DNA of 64,000 nt, from positions 248,001 to 312,000 of the forward strand of contig NZ_CANDOB010000001.1 of NCBI RefSeq assembly GCF_947387515.1, in the 5' to 3' direction. Position numbers and translations under genes: made by a program. The notes under the pieces were generated by a model. It saw only the letters and a list, made by a program, of their open reading frames with translations, was not told the origin of the DNA and searched no databases. This DNA is from Alkalihalobacillus sp. CinArs1 (GTDB lineage: Bacteria > Bacillota > Bacilli > Bacillales > Guptibacillaceae). Shown here in pieces: positions 1 through 8,305 of the stretch. How positions within the stretch are numbered: position 1 is the stretch's first letter; each line of letters opens with the position of its first letter.

Positions 1-581
1 TCTCCTGTATAACCCGTTCTCGAAACTAAAGACTTTACACCTGATAGATCGACTTCATCCCTAAATTTAAAGAATCCAATTTCACTTAAATCAGCCTCAG
101 TCAAACGCTGTAAAATTTTCTCCGCTTCTGGTCCTTGAATCGCAAGCTGAGCCATCTCTTCGGATTTGTTTTCAAGTGAAACGTTTCCATCGACATGCTT
201 GTTCAACCAGTCATAATCTTTTTCAATATTCGCTGCGTTCACGACTAATAAGTAATGAGTATCAGAAAACTTGTATACAAGGAGATCATCGACTGTTCCA
301 CCATCTTCATAACACATCGCTGTGTATTGAGCACCGTTTACTTTAAGCTTACTCACATCGTTGGTCATCATTTTCTGAAGGTAGCTTAATGCACCTTCAC
401 CTCTTACTTCGATTTCACCCATGTGAGAAACATCGAATAGTCCTGCTTTATTTCTTACAGCATGGTGCTCTTCTTTTATACTCGAGAATTGAACTGGCAG
501 AGCCCATCCTCCGAAGTCAATCGTCTTCGCTCCCATAGCTTTATAGGTATCATATAACGGTGTTTTCAATAACGTTTCCAT
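1..581 (-). CDS. gcvT: Aminomethyltransferase GcvT (glycine cleavage T protein), N-terminal part
   Basis: The T protein takes the methylamine group from lipoyl-H protein and passes the methylene unit to tetrahydrofolate, releasing ammonia. The frame is open from the ATG to the window edge, giving about 193 residues; the C-terminal half lies outside. The N-terminus [13 protein letters not shown] and the segments [10 protein letters not shown] and [10 protein letters not shown] are typical of the family. Two ATGs are adjacent (584 and 581); the second is chosen because AAGGAGG is then 6 nt upstream. A glycine riboswitch and terminator precede the gene, so glycine-induced expression is expected. 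gcvT next to yqhH matches B. subtilis. Confidence 0.96.
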   Translation of the reverse strand, partial: METLLKTPLYDTYKAMGAKTIDFGGWALPVQFSSIKEEHHAVRNKAGLFDVSHMGEIEVRGEGALSYLQKMMTNDVSKLKVNGAQYTAMCYEDGGTVDDLLVYKFSDTHYLLVVNAANIEKDYDWLNKHVDGNVSLENKSEEMAQLAIQGPEAEKILQRLTEADLSEIGFFKFRDEVDLSGVKSLVSRTGYTG

Positions 582-666
582 CATTACCCTCCTTGATTTT
601 TACCTCAGTGCTTTCTTTCTACAAAAGAGAGACTTCATAAAACCATCTTACCCAGCACAAAAAAAA

Positions 667-705
667 GACAGAAAAACCCGCTGTTTGCAGCATAGTTTCT
701 CTGTC
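667..705 (-). terminator. Riboswitch expression-platform terminator ahead of gcvT
   Basis: On the minus strand GACAGAGAAAC pairs with GTTTTTCTGTC around an internal loop and is followed by a run of U. It lies directly 3' of the second glycine aptamer and before gcvT, the position of a transcriptional on-switch terminator. Confidence 0.85.
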
Positions 706-868
706 CTGTTGACCTGAAAGTTTCTTCCCAAGATAAGGGAATTACATCTTTGGCGGCTAAAATAGCTCTCTCCAGAGGTGCGTCTAGCAAGAGTCTTTTT
801 GCCTGAGAGATTCACATAATCGCTTGCTCCTTCGGCGCTGTCCTGCGACAGTCTCTCCTCTTGCTTTC
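698..868 (-). promoter_or_regulatory. Tandem glycine riboswitch
   Basis: Two similar aptamers lie head to tail on the minus strand. The first covers about 865-787 (GGAGAGA, then GCGCCGAAGGAGCAA and CTCTCAGGCAAAAAGACTC); the second about 775-698 (CTGGAGAGAG, then GCCGCCAAAGATG and TTTCAGGTCAACAGGAC). These match the conserved core of Bacillus gcvT leaders. Known elements of this type bind glycine and allow transcription of the cleavage operon. The rest of the 582-1079 gap holds the gcvT promoter region and the start of the divergent yqhH transcript; nothing else was recognised there. Confidence 0.95.
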
Positions 869-1079
869 ATTCGCCAATTTTCAGTTTTAAGGTATTGGAT
901 GATACTGTTTGTTTCATACTAATAGTGCTTTCGATTTCAATCCTACCACTACCATTAATGCATTGGCAACAATATTTTTAAGAATAAGAGTATTATCACA
1001 AGTGGATAAATCACGAACAATAAGCAACCATTTCCTTTTAAGATTCGTGAATAACAATTATTAAGAGAGGGTTTTCATA

Positions 1080-2750
1080 ATGAGGATGGAACTAGCCTTT
1101 AACGAGGAATGGAAATCTGATTTTCTAAAACACATAGAAGATGATGGCCCATGGACAAACTGGGAACTTTTTAAACTAGCGATAGAAGCAGAAAGACATA
1201 CAACGATCCCCTCATTTACGGGATTACAGGCTCCAGCTCACCTTCCTCATTTGACGCCTCATCCATATCAACTTGAAGCCGCAAGAAGAGTAGTAGAAGA
1301 CATGAACGGCAAAGCAATCCTTGCAGATGAGGTAGGGTTAGGAAAAACGATTGAAGCTGGACTCATCATCAAAGAATACATGATAAGAGGACTTGTAAAA
1401 AAAGTACTCATCCTTGTACCTGCGTCACTTGTCTCACAATGGGCGATGGAATTGAATCAAAAGTTTTACATACCTGCTGTCGTTCAAAGAAAAAGTTATG
1501 TTTGGGATCAATGCGATGTTGTTGTTTCATCAATCGATACGGCAAAACGAGAACCACACCGTTCGATCGTCTATGAACAAGACTACGATATGGTAATTAT
1601 CGATGAGGCTCACCGACTGAAGAATAGCCGTACTAAAAACTATGAATTTGTCCAACACCTACAAAAGAAATTCTGTCTTCTCCTTACAGCAACACCTGTT
1701 CAAAATCGGTTGGAGGAAGTTTTTAACCTCGTATCATTATTAAAACCAGGGCACCTTGGAAGCTATGAACATTTTGAGAAGGATTATAAGGGGAAAGAAA
1801 AAAGCATCGAGGACGAAGAACGCTTACGTACGTTGATCCAAAAGGTTATGGTTCGTAATAGAAGACAAGATACTGAGATGGACTGGCCAGAACGCATTGT
1901 AAAAACTGTACCGATCCACTTAAGCGATGAAGAAGAATCCCTATATAGAGCTGTGGAAAGTTTAAAACAACATCCAGTTGCAACAAGAAGCCAGTTTTCT
2001 ATCATTACGTTGCTTCGTGAAATATGTTCTAGCCGTGAAGCGGCTTACATGACGCTTAAGAAGATGCTTGAAAAAGAGACGATAGAAGACAACACAGAGT
2101 CCATCATTTTAGAACTTATGAAGAAGATCGAAACGATTCCTTCAAACTCGAAAGCCGAAAAAGCGCTTGAAATCATTCAATCAATCGATGGGAAAGTAAT
2201 CATCTTTACAGAGTATCGTGCTACTCAGCTCTATCTGCAGTGGTTTCTTCAACAGCATGGTATTTCATCTGTTCCGTTTCGAGGAGGGTTCAAGCGCAGC
2301 AAAAAAGACTGGATGAAAGAACTTTTTAAAAATCACGCCAAAGTATTGATTGCGACAGAAGCAGGTGGTGAAGGAATAAACCTACAGTTCTGCCAGCACA
2401 TCATTAACTATGACCTTCCTTGGAACCCAATGAGAATCGAACAACGTATTGGGCGAATTCACCGATTGGGACAAGAAGGAGACGTTCATATTTATAATTT
2501 TGCTACGAAAAATACCGTCGAAGAACACATCCTTTCACTTCTTTATGAAAAGATCCAGTTATTTGAAAGCGTCATCGGACAATTGGATGAAATCCTGACC
2601 CGTTTGGGTATGCGTGATATCGAAAAACATATTTCTGATATCTTACTTCATTCTGAAAGTGAGGGTGAAATCCGTATTAAAATGGACAACATAAAAGAAT
2701 TGATCAATTATCACAAGGAGGAAAGTGATGCAACAAGAAAATATTCATAA
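1080..2750 (+). CDS. yqhH: SNF2-family DEAD/DEAH helicase (YqhH)
   Basis: A 556-residue SWI2/SNF2-type ATPase. Motif I is DEVGLGKT (about residue 79), motif II IIDEAH (about 174), motif III LLTATP, and the C-terminal helicase lobe carries GGEGINLQ and QRIGRIHRLGQ (motif VI). Such enzymes translocate on duplex DNA and remodel bound protein; the bacterial substrate is unknown. The start has GAGAGGG 8 nt upstream. It overlaps yqhG, so the two are coupled. Divergent from gcvT, as in B. subtilis. Confidence 0.93.
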   Translation: MRMELAFNEEWKSDFLKHIEDDGPWTNWELFKLAIEAERHTTIPSFTGLQAPAHLPHLTPHPYQLEAARRVVEDMNGKAILADEVGLGKTIEAGLIIKEYMIRGLVKKVLILVPASLVSQWAMELNQKFYIPAVVQRKSYVWDQCDVVVSSIDTAKREPHRSIVYEQDYDMVIIDEAHRLKNSRTKNYEFVQHLQKKFCLLLTATPVQNRLEEVFNLVSLLKPGHLGSYEHFEKDYKGKEKSIEDEERLRTLIQKVMVRNRRQDTEMDWPERIVKTVPIHLSDEEESLYRAVESLKQHPVATRSQFSIITLLREICSSREAAYMTLKKMLEKETIEDNTESIILELMKKIETIPSNSKAEKALEIIQSIDGKVIIFTEYRATQLYLQWFLQQHGISSVPFRGGFKRSKKDWMKELFKNHAKVLIATEAGGEGINLQFCQHIINYDLPWNPMRIEQRIGRIHRLGQEGDVHIYNFATKNTVEEHILSLLYEKIQLFESVIGQLDEILTRLGMRDIEKHISDILLHSESEGEIRIKMDNIKELINYHKEESDATRKYS

Positions 2751-3504
2751 CTATTTACGCTCATACTTTCTTGCGAACGATTGTCCAATCATACAAGAAA
2801 AACAAGGAGTCCTTTCTGTTCAACTGACGGTCGATTTAGACAAAGAATTGATGAACCGCCCTTTTTATTGGCATTATCTAGAAAAGACAGGTGGAACACC
2901 TAATCCAATGTCATTAACGTTGATCACGAACCAGGATGAGGATGAGATTAAAGGAGAGTTCGTCCACTTCGGAGCACCAAGGCTTCATCAAATCTTTTCA
3001 TCAACAAAAAAACTAGCATCGTTCATACGGCTTTATGAAAACATTCAATCGACGTCACAGCAGCACTCTCCTCTTCACCCATGGCTATGTTTGAACGTTA
3101 AAGTTTCTTATCGGTGTGATCGAAAAAAAGACCGTCTCCTGTCACTCGGTCTACACCTTGTTAGTGGAACAGTAGTAGATGATTTTCATGACAAACTTAA
3201 TGAAAAGAACTTAACTCCAAAAATTCCTGACTACACGTTCACAATCAGTCCGATCATTAAACCAGCAAGCGGAATCGCACGGCTCGAGAAAGTTGTTGAA
3301 ATGGTAATCGGCAAAGAAGATCATTCATGGTCTGAAGAGGCGAAAAAAAGGTGGGCTGCAGATCAAATTCTACTCGATCAATTTTATGAAGATAATGTTG
3401 ATGCTGAAAGCTATGCTGTTGAAAAAGAAGCACTACGAAAACAATATGAGCCAGTCATTACAGCGGAGGTTATTAACGGAGGTATCTTTTATCTTTCCCC
3501 ATAA
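2728..3504 (+). CDS. yqhG: Conserved protein YqhG
   Basis: A 258-residue soluble protein resembling Bacillus YqhG, of unknown function. It starts at the ATG 6 nt after AAGGAGG; a GTG three bases earlier is a poorer choice. The start lies inside the 3' end of yqhH, so the pair forms a translationally coupled operon. The N-terminal half has short motifs MNRPFYWHY and GAPRLHQIF; the C-terminal part is rich in Lys and Glu. No catalytic motif or membrane segment was seen. Assignment rests on similarity and on the yqhH-yqhG order. Confidence 0.85.
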   Translation: MQQENIHNYLRSYFLANDCPIIQEKQGVLSVQLTVDLDKELMNRPFYWHYLEKTGGTPNPMSLTLITNQDEDEIKGEFVHFGAPRLHQIFSSTKKLASFIRLYENIQSTSQQHSPLHPWLCLNVKVSYRCDRKKDRLLSLGLHLVSGTVVDDFHDKLNEKNLTPKIPDYTFTISPIIKPASGIARLEKVVEMVIGKEDHSWSEEAKKRWAADQILLDQFYEDNVDAESYAVEKEALRKQYEPVITAEVINGGIFYLSP

Positions 3505-3510
3505 TAAAAA

Positions 3511-3540
3511 ATGCTCGGACAATGGGTCCGAGCATTATTT
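3511..3540. terminator. Bidirectional terminator between yqhG and yqzE
   Basis: A perfect 10-bp stem, ATGCTCGGAC / GTCCGAGCAT, has a 5-nt loop, A-rich sequence on its left and T-rich on its right. It serves converging transcripts; its right arm contains the stop codon of yqzE. Confidence 0.9.
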
Positions 3541-3714
3541 CTTCCTTCTTATAAACATGCCGATCGCCAACGGAATAACGCCAAACCATCGAAATAGAAA
3601 AGGCTGCTTGGCCGCTTTTCGTTTCTCCCTCTGGTTTACTCTTTCTTCTTTTGGCTGATCTATATAAGAAACAACTTGCTGCGTCATAAATTTCACTAAA
3701 TCATTCGAGGACAT
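3535..3714 (-). CDS. yqzE: Small protein YqzE
   Basis: A 59-codon ORF on the minus strand beginning MSSNDLVKFM, with the segments QPKEERVNQREKRK and FRWFGVIPLA and ending in RRKK. Length, basic middle and C-terminal hydrophobic patch match Bacillus YqzE, a family of unknown function that lies beside comG. An AAAGGGTGA element lies just upstream of the ATG. It lies downstream of aroK and ends in the shared terminator with yqhG. Confidence 0.85.
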   Translation of the reverse strand: MSSNDLVKFMTQQVVSYIDQPKEERVNQREKRKAAKQPFLFRWFGVIPLAIGMFIRRKK

Positions 3715-3769
3715 ATCAGGATCACCCTTTACGTTATTCTAGCTTTAGGATGTCCACTTCTTGCTACAT

Positions 3770-4267
3770 TTAACCGATTAAACGCTTTATTTGTTCAACG
3801 ACTTCCTCTACTGTTAAGTTAGTTGTATCAATCGTTTCATGCGCATCTTCGTAAAATGAAATCCGCTCAGAAAAAATCTTTTCAATCTGCTCGCTTCGAT
3901 TCTTAACATCGAGCAACGGTCTTGAAGAATCACCTTCAAGTCGTTTTACGATTTCGCGCGGTTCGCAGTGTAAATAGATCACCTTTCCATTTTGTTTCAT
4001 AAGATTCCGATTTTCTTCTTTTAATATGATGCCACCACCCGTACTAACGATGACATTTTCTACTGGTAATTTTTTAAGGGTAGCTGTCTCATACTCCCTA
4101 AAGGCTTCCTCACCTTCATTTTCGAAGATCGAAGAAATCTCTTTCCCCGTTTCAGAAACGATCGTTTCATCTGTATCAACAAGAGGCATCGATAGTTCTT
4201 TTGCCAACTGATAAGCTACAGATGTTTTACCAGATCCCATGAACCCTGTTAAGTATACTGCTCTCAT
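3770..4267 (-). CDS. aroK: Shikimate kinase
   Basis: Phosphorylates shikimate at the 3-hydroxyl with ATP in the chorismate pathway. The 165-residue protein has the P-loop GFMGSGKT at residues 8-15, the shikimate-binding DTDE segment after LVD, and the conserved VSTGGG triple glycine. The chosen ATG overlaps the comGG stop as ATGA and has GGGGAG about 9 nt upstream; an in-frame ATG six codons earlier would lie on that Shine-Dalgarno. Thus aroK is the last cistron coupled to the competence operon, unusual for a housekeeping enzyme; an internal promoter is likely but was not located. Confidence 0.93.
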   Translation of the reverse strand: MRAVYLTGFMGSGKTSVAYQLAKELSMPLVDTDETIVSETGKEISSIFENEGEEAFREYETATLKKLPVENVIVSTGGGIILKEENRNLMKQNGKVIYLHCEPREIVKRLEGDSSRPLLDVKNRSEQIEKIFSERISFYEDAHETIDTTNLTVEEVVEQIKRLIG

Positions 4268-4626
4268 CCTAACTCGTCTCCCCACTTCAACACTTTGTTA
4301 TTTAATCGATCATAGTAGAACGTTACAGATGTTTGCTGACCTGAAGCGGTTACGCCAGTCAAAATAATTTGTTGATCACTATCTGAGATCGAGGTAATTT
4401 TGGCCATCAACGTACCTTCTTTATAGGCAAAGCTTTTTTCTCCATAAATCGTTCCACTTTTTTGTATATATAAAATTGTATCTTTCATACCAAGAACTAG
4501 CAAGGCTACCTTGTTAAGGTGCAATTCCTTTTGTTCAACAAATGCTCGTTCACTTGCTGTAATAGTACTAAGGTGAAGCATGTATCCAATCAGTAGCGTG
4601 CTTACTAACATCATGGTTGCCGTCAT
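4264..4626 (-). CDS. comGG: ComGG, minor pseudopilin of the competence pilus
   Basis: Last comG gene. From the first ATG the product has 120 residues and starts inside the hydrophobic helix (MLVSTLLIGYML). The frame remains open upstream and encodes IKWKERLNERGY just before it, which resembles the positively charged leader and RGF/RGY entry of other ComGG proteins. No ATG, GTG or TTG exists in that extension. An ATT at 4665 lies 6 nt after a perfect AAAAGGAGG, giving a 133-residue protein. The known role is as a subunit of the DNA-uptake pseudopilus. The stop overlaps the aroK start. Confidence 0.82.
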   Translation of the reverse strand: MTATMMLVSTLLIGYMLHLSTITASERAFVEQKELHLNKVALLVLGMKDTILYIQKSGTIYGEKSFAYKEGTLMAKITSISDSDQQIILTGVTASGQQTSVTFYYDRLNNKVLKWGDELG

Positions 4627-4639
4627 GTATCCTCTCTCG

Positions 4640-5065
4640 TTAAGCCGCTCCTTCCATTTGATAATACATTTCCTCCTTTTTAGATCCGTTAGAAAATTCG
4701 ATGGTAACGATAACTCGCTGACCCTGCACTAAAACTTTTATCGTCTTCACTTTTTGTAGTACAACTTCGTGACCTGCTCCATTCACACGCCGCCTTAATA
4801 CATTTCCGTACTGTTCATATAAAATGGTGTCTCCCATTGCGCTAGTAAGGGTGAGCTGCTTCCCATTCGCTACCACAGCGGTTGCTCCTCTAACTTCTCT
4901 TGATAGCAACGAATGAAAGAGCTGTTCTTCTTCAAGCTGATAATCCAAACCTGTTGGTCTTACAGATGCTACCATCAAGGATGGAAGTAGCCCAATCAAA
5001 ACAAGTACTACCATAAGCGTGATCAATACTTCGATCAAAGTAAACCCTTTCTCGCTACGGACCAT
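4640..5065 (-). CDS. comGF: ComGF, competence pseudopilin-like protein
   Basis: 141 residues beginning MVRSEKGFTLIEVLITLM, a classic prepilin leader (charged, G|F, then a Glu at +5 and a hydrophobic helix), cleaved and methylated by ComC in known systems. The ATG at 5065 overlaps the end of comGE by 11 nt and has GGAG 8 nt upstream; a longer frame to 5161 exists but lacks prepilin logic. The remainder is a short beta-rich pilin domain. Required for DNA transport across the wall in B. subtilis. Confidence 0.88.
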   Translation of the reverse strand: MVRSEKGFTLIEVLITLMVVLVLIGLLPSLMVASVRPTGLDYQLEEEQLFHSLLSREVRGATAVVANGKQLTLTSAMGDTILYEQYGNVLRRRVNGAGHEVVLQKVKTIKVLVQGQRVIVTIEFSNGSKKEEMYYQMEGAA

Positions 5066-5363
5066 GAGGTAAACTCCGACAGACACCCTTACCGTTTTGC
5101 GACTTAACGCACAACCGATTATGCTCCAAATCAACCATATAAATTTCTGTTTCTTTTTCAATCATAGTAGGGGGCGGTAAATGTAGTAGAACATAGTCAG
5201 TCCAGACTCCATCCAAAATCGTTAGACTCTCTACTCGTTGTGATGTAATGATGCGCTTCTCATATAGGAGGGTGTATAGAGGTAAGATACTTATGGAGAG
5301 TGTGGTCAGGATCGTCAAACCAACCAGCGCATCCATCAGTGTGTACCCATTATTTTTTCTCAA
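5055..5363 (-). CDS. comGE: ComGE, competence minor pseudopilin
   Basis: 102 residues from a TTG: MRKNNGYTLMDALVGLTIL, a short leader and pilin-like hydrophobic helix. The start overlaps comGD by 14 nt. A longer frame to 5420 would put about 19 extra residues before the leader and run deep into comGD, so it is less likely. Two Cys near the C-terminus (LCVKSQNGKGVC) may form a disulfide. The assignment rests on the position between comGD and comGF and on the prepilin start; sequence conservation in this family is low. Confidence 0.82.
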   Translation of the reverse strand: MRKNNGYTLMDALVGLTILTTLSISILPLYTLLYEKRIITSQRVESLTILDGVWTDYVLLHLPPPTMIEKETEIYMVDLEHNRLCVKSQNGKGVCRSLPHGP

Positions 5364-5823
5364 TATAAAAACGACCCGCTCCAAGCTGAACGACAAGTTT
5401 ATATTCCTCCTTGCCATCACTGATCAATAGTGTTCCTGCTTTTTGTATATTCCCACTTCCAACATAGATGATTTGATGTCCTAATGTGCCTTGATGAATT
5501 GTAATATTCTCTGGGAGTTTAACTGATTTCACTACGTTCGCTGCATTATTGATGATGGTATATGTGTGTGAGGATGGAGCGATAGACAAACGATGAGGTT
5601 TACCTGTGCTATACGCTAATTGCTGTGTATACCGTATATCAGATTGTAATTTTTCGAGGAATTGCCGTGTGGAAGAGGCTGTCTGAGTGGGTGTGATTTG
5701 CAAAATCACCATTCCAAGCAAAATAGAGAACACGGATAAAACGATCAAGATTTCGATTAATGTATAACCAGAACAAGACAGCTGATCACGATGTACTCTC
5801 AACAGATACAACCCCACTACCAT
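5350..5823 (-). CDS. comGD: ComGD, competence minor pseudopilin
   Basis: Contains SGYTLIEILIVLSVFSILLG, a type IV prepilin cleavage and helix segment near residue 18, followed by a pilin globular domain. The listed ATG overlaps comGC by 38 nt; an in-frame TTG at 5802 (MRVHRDQLSCSGYTLIE) would give a leader of more usual length and follows a GTGGGG element, so the true start may be there. The product length of 150-157 residues fits the family. Confidence 0.86.
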   Translation of the reverse strand: MVVGLYLLRVHRDQLSCSGYTLIEILIVLSVFSILLGMVILQITPTQTASSTRQFLEKLQSDIRYTQQLAYSTGKPHRLSIAPSSHTYTIINNAANVVKSVKLPENITIHQGTLGHQIIYVGSGNIQKAGTLLISDGKEEYKLVVQLGAGRFYIEKK

Positions 5824-6115
5824 CTATTGTAATCGCTTCTCCACTCGGACATACCGTTGCTCCTTCTTCTAAATAGCCCTCACTCGTTAGCGTACTGATC
5901 GAAGTAGGCAAACTGTCGTTGTCAGCTTTATAGGCTGCAACTTGAGCCTTAACCACTTTGACTGTTGCATCACAGCTTTTTTCACCAACCACTTCGTTAT
6001 TCTTCGTTAAACTTGGCACAGCAATTAATAATAGCATCGAAATGATCATGATCACGATCATCATTTCGATCAGTGTAAAACCCGCTTCCTTTTTTATAAG
6101 TATTCTCATCGACAC
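5786..6115 (-). CDS. comGC: ComGC, major competence pseudopilin
   Basis: 109 residues with the leader RILIKKEAGFTLIEMMIVIM; cleavage would be at G|F. Two Cys, in KSCDATV and ATVCPSG, match the intramolecular disulfide known in ComGC and made by BdbDC in B. subtilis. GTG 6115 lies 5 nt after AGGAGAGG and ATG 6109 lies 11 nt after it; the GTG is listed but both are possible. It polymerises into the pseudopilus that gives DNA access to ComEA. Confidence 0.93.
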   Translation of the reverse strand: MSMRILIKKEAGFTLIEMMIVIMIISMLLLIAVPSLTKNNEVVGEKSCDATVKVVKAQVAAYKADNDSLPTSISTLTSEGYLEEGATVCPSGEAITIDGSGVVSVESTS

Positions 6116-6126
6116 ATGTTCCTCTC

Positions 6127-7155
6127 CTAGATAGATTGCAAATAATAAAACATCGGTAATAATATCGACATAAACATCAGCATAACTACTACACCTACTC
6201 CAACAAAACTAATAGGCTGCAATACCAAAAATCCTTTTCTTACAAGCTCTTCAAACCTTTCCCCCATCACCTCCCCATAAAGTATTAACTCCTTGCCCAA
6301 ATTACCGCTCGCTTGTCCATGCATGAAAATTTCTTTTACTTCTTGAACATAGAGGCTTTTACATTCGAACAAACCTTCTAGCTTCTCCCCTTTCAAAAGT
6401 GAAATCGAAATCCGGTGTGCTTCTTCTTGTAAAAGGATGAAGTGAGATTGTCTTCGTAGTAGCTCGAACGCAGCTGAAATTGATAATCCACTATTCAATA
6501 ACAAACCTAGATGAAGAGTAAGATGATGAGTGATGTATATTGGAAGGAAGGTTTTTACGAATGGGAGCTTACAATACATTTGGATTTTTGCAACAGCAGA
6601 CGACTGTCTTTGTTTCATGACGAAAAAAAGATAGCCTACGATCATCGTGCAAACTAATAAAGTTAAAAATAGTGGGGTTAGTTGGATAAGATACATGAAG
6701 AGACGTGAAACGATAGGAAGAGGAACATCGAGGGACTGGTAGAGAACGTTGAACTTCGGTAATAAGTAGTGGCCTACAATGAACAGCATAACAGCTGTCA
6801 TCCAGAATAAGATGATGGGATATGCAAGGGTACTTCTCAGTCGCTTCTGCCATTCACTCCTCTTCTTCATCAAATCTCCTGAAGCAACAATGCCATTAGC
6901 GAAATCACGCTGTTCAGACATACACAGATAAGAGAGGATATCATCTGGAAATTGAAACTCGGATAGTACATCGTGGAATGCGTTTCCCTCTTTTAGACGA
7001 ATGATCATCGTTTGGATGTTCTTCTTAATATGATCTTTTTGATAAATCGAATAAACTTCGAGGGCATTCCCTAATGTGTACCCTTCTCTTAGCATCTTAC
7101 CTGTGCGACAAAGAAAATCAGCTTTCTGCTCAAGCCTCCATTTGGATCGATTCAC
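6127..7155 (-). CDS. comGB: ComGB, polytopic membrane protein of the competence pilus
   Basis: GspF/PilC-type inner-membrane platform, 342 residues from GTG 7155 (VNRSKWRLEQK), aligning with the MKRKW start of B. subtilis ComGB. A longer frame reaches 7314 but would overlap comGA by 185 nt. Three hydrophobic segments are visible: around WMTAVMLFIVGHYLL, FLTLLVCTMIVGYLF, and the C-terminal GVGVVVMLMFMSILL. It overlaps the comGA end by 26 nt, consistent with coupling. Confidence 0.9.
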   Translation of the reverse strand: MNRSKWRLEQKADFLCRTGKMLREGYTLGNALEVYSIYQKDHIKKNIQTMIIRLKEGNAFHDVLSEFQFPDDILSYLCMSEQRDFANGIVASGDLMKKRSEWQKRLRSTLAYPIILFWMTAVMLFIVGHYLLPKFNVLYQSLDVPLPIVSRLFMYLIQLTPLFLTLLVCTMIVGYLFFVMKQRQSSAVAKIQMYCKLPFVKTFLPIYITHHLTLHLGLLLNSGLSISAAFELLRRQSHFILLQEEAHRISISLLKGEKLEGLFECKSLYVQEVKEIFMHGQASGNLGKELILYGEVMGERFEELVRKGFLVLQPISFVGVGVVVMLMFMSILLPMFYYLQSI

Positions 7156-8263
7156 GGTTCCATAACCCCAATTCTCTTTCAACAGTTTCTTTATCGATAA
7201 ATCCGAGGGCATACGCTCTGAGAACATAATCCTTAATCGTGGTTTGACCTTGTATTGAAAGGAGCGTCGGATCATGAAGTGCTTTTTGGAGATGTAAACC
7301 GGCAAGTATTTCAACGACCGCGAGTTTTCGGTGCTTTCTTCTCTTTAAGCATTCAAGTGAACAAACTTCACAAAAAGGGCATTTAATAGGGACGAGTCTT
7401 TGTGTCACTACTCCTCTAAGGGTTTGTGCGATATAGCTAAGGGGGATGCCAAACTCAAGAAGGCGGGGGATGCACTCAAGCGTACTGCCTGTATGGAGGG
7501 TAGATACAACTAAGTGCCCTGTCATGCTTGCTCTTATCGCAAGCTGCGCTGTCTTCTCATCTCTAATTTCACCAACGACTAGTATGTCTGGATCATGTCG
7601 TAGTCCTGCTTTAAACCCCTCATAGAAAGACAGCCCTGCTTTTTCATTCACTTCCATTTGTATAAAGTCAGGGTTTCGTTTCTCAATAGGATCCTCGATC
7701 GTTAATACACGACGCTGGCGTTTTACACTGAGGGTTTGCAGAAGAGAATAAAGCGTAGTGGTTTTTCCAGAGCCTGTTGGGCCCGTAATCATGAAAAGCC
7801 CACTATTGTAGCTGACAATTTGAAGGAGACGGTTTGCTATTGTAGGAAATAAGAAGAGTTCTTTAAAGGCATGTGTTTCATCTTGTGGGAGAATGCGGAG
7901 TACGAGACTTTCGTGATATGGCGTAGGGATTGTAGATAAACGAATGTGAAAACGATGGGGATAAAGAACAATGTCCATCGCTCCGTTTTGTGGACGACGT
8001 TTCTCTCCAATATCCATTCCACTAAGGAATTTAAAATGTGATAACACCTTTTGACTTATTGAAGATGAGAGCCACATTGCATCATAAAGCTTATTATCCA
8101 CTCGAAATTGGATCAACGTTCCCTTTTCTTTAGGATGAAAATGAACGTCTGATGCTCCCACCTCCACTGCTTGTTTGATAATTTCTTGGCCTTTTGCTTC
8201 GATGTTCAGATAAAATACACCTTCTTCCGCTTCGATATGACGGCAGAAAACGACACTTTTCAA
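7130..8263 (-). CDS. comGA: ComGA, traffic ATPase of the competence pilus
   Basis: GspE/PilB-type ATPase that powers pseudopilus assembly at the cytoplasmic face. It has Walker A GPTGSGKTTTL, the Asp box TIEDPIE, Walker B ILVVGEIRD and the His box STLHTG. A Cys cluster (CPFCEVCSLEC) near the C-terminus is the usual ComGA zinc site. The frame's only NTG upstream is a TTG at 8263 with no Shine-Dalgarno. A CTG at 8209 follows AGAAGGTG by about 8 nt and would give 359 residues, near the 356 of B. subtilis ComGA. No clear pair of ComK boxes was seen upstream. Confidence 0.93.
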   Translation of the reverse strand: MKSVVFCRHIEAEEGVFYLNIEAKGQEIIKQAVEVGASDVHFHPKEKGTLIQFRVDNKLYDAMWLSSSISQKVLSHFKFLSGMDIGEKRRPQNGAMDIVLYPHRFHIRLSTIPTPYHESLVLRILPQDETHAFKELFLFPTIANRLLQIVSYNSGLFMITGPTGSGKTTTLYSLLQTLSVKRQRRVLTIEDPIEKRNPDFIQMEVNEKAGLSFYEGFKAGLRHDPDILVVGEIRDEKTAQLAIRASMTGHLVVSTLHTGSTLECIPRLLEFGIPLSYIAQTLRGVVTQRLVPIKCPFCEVCSLECLKRRKHRKLAVVEILAGLHLQKALHDPTLLSIQGQTTIKDYVLRAYALGFIDKETVERELGLWNRESIQMEA

Positions 8264-8305
8264 ACCGTAAGAAGAAGTATTCGTTACCTGATTCTTTATT
8301 CCTTC

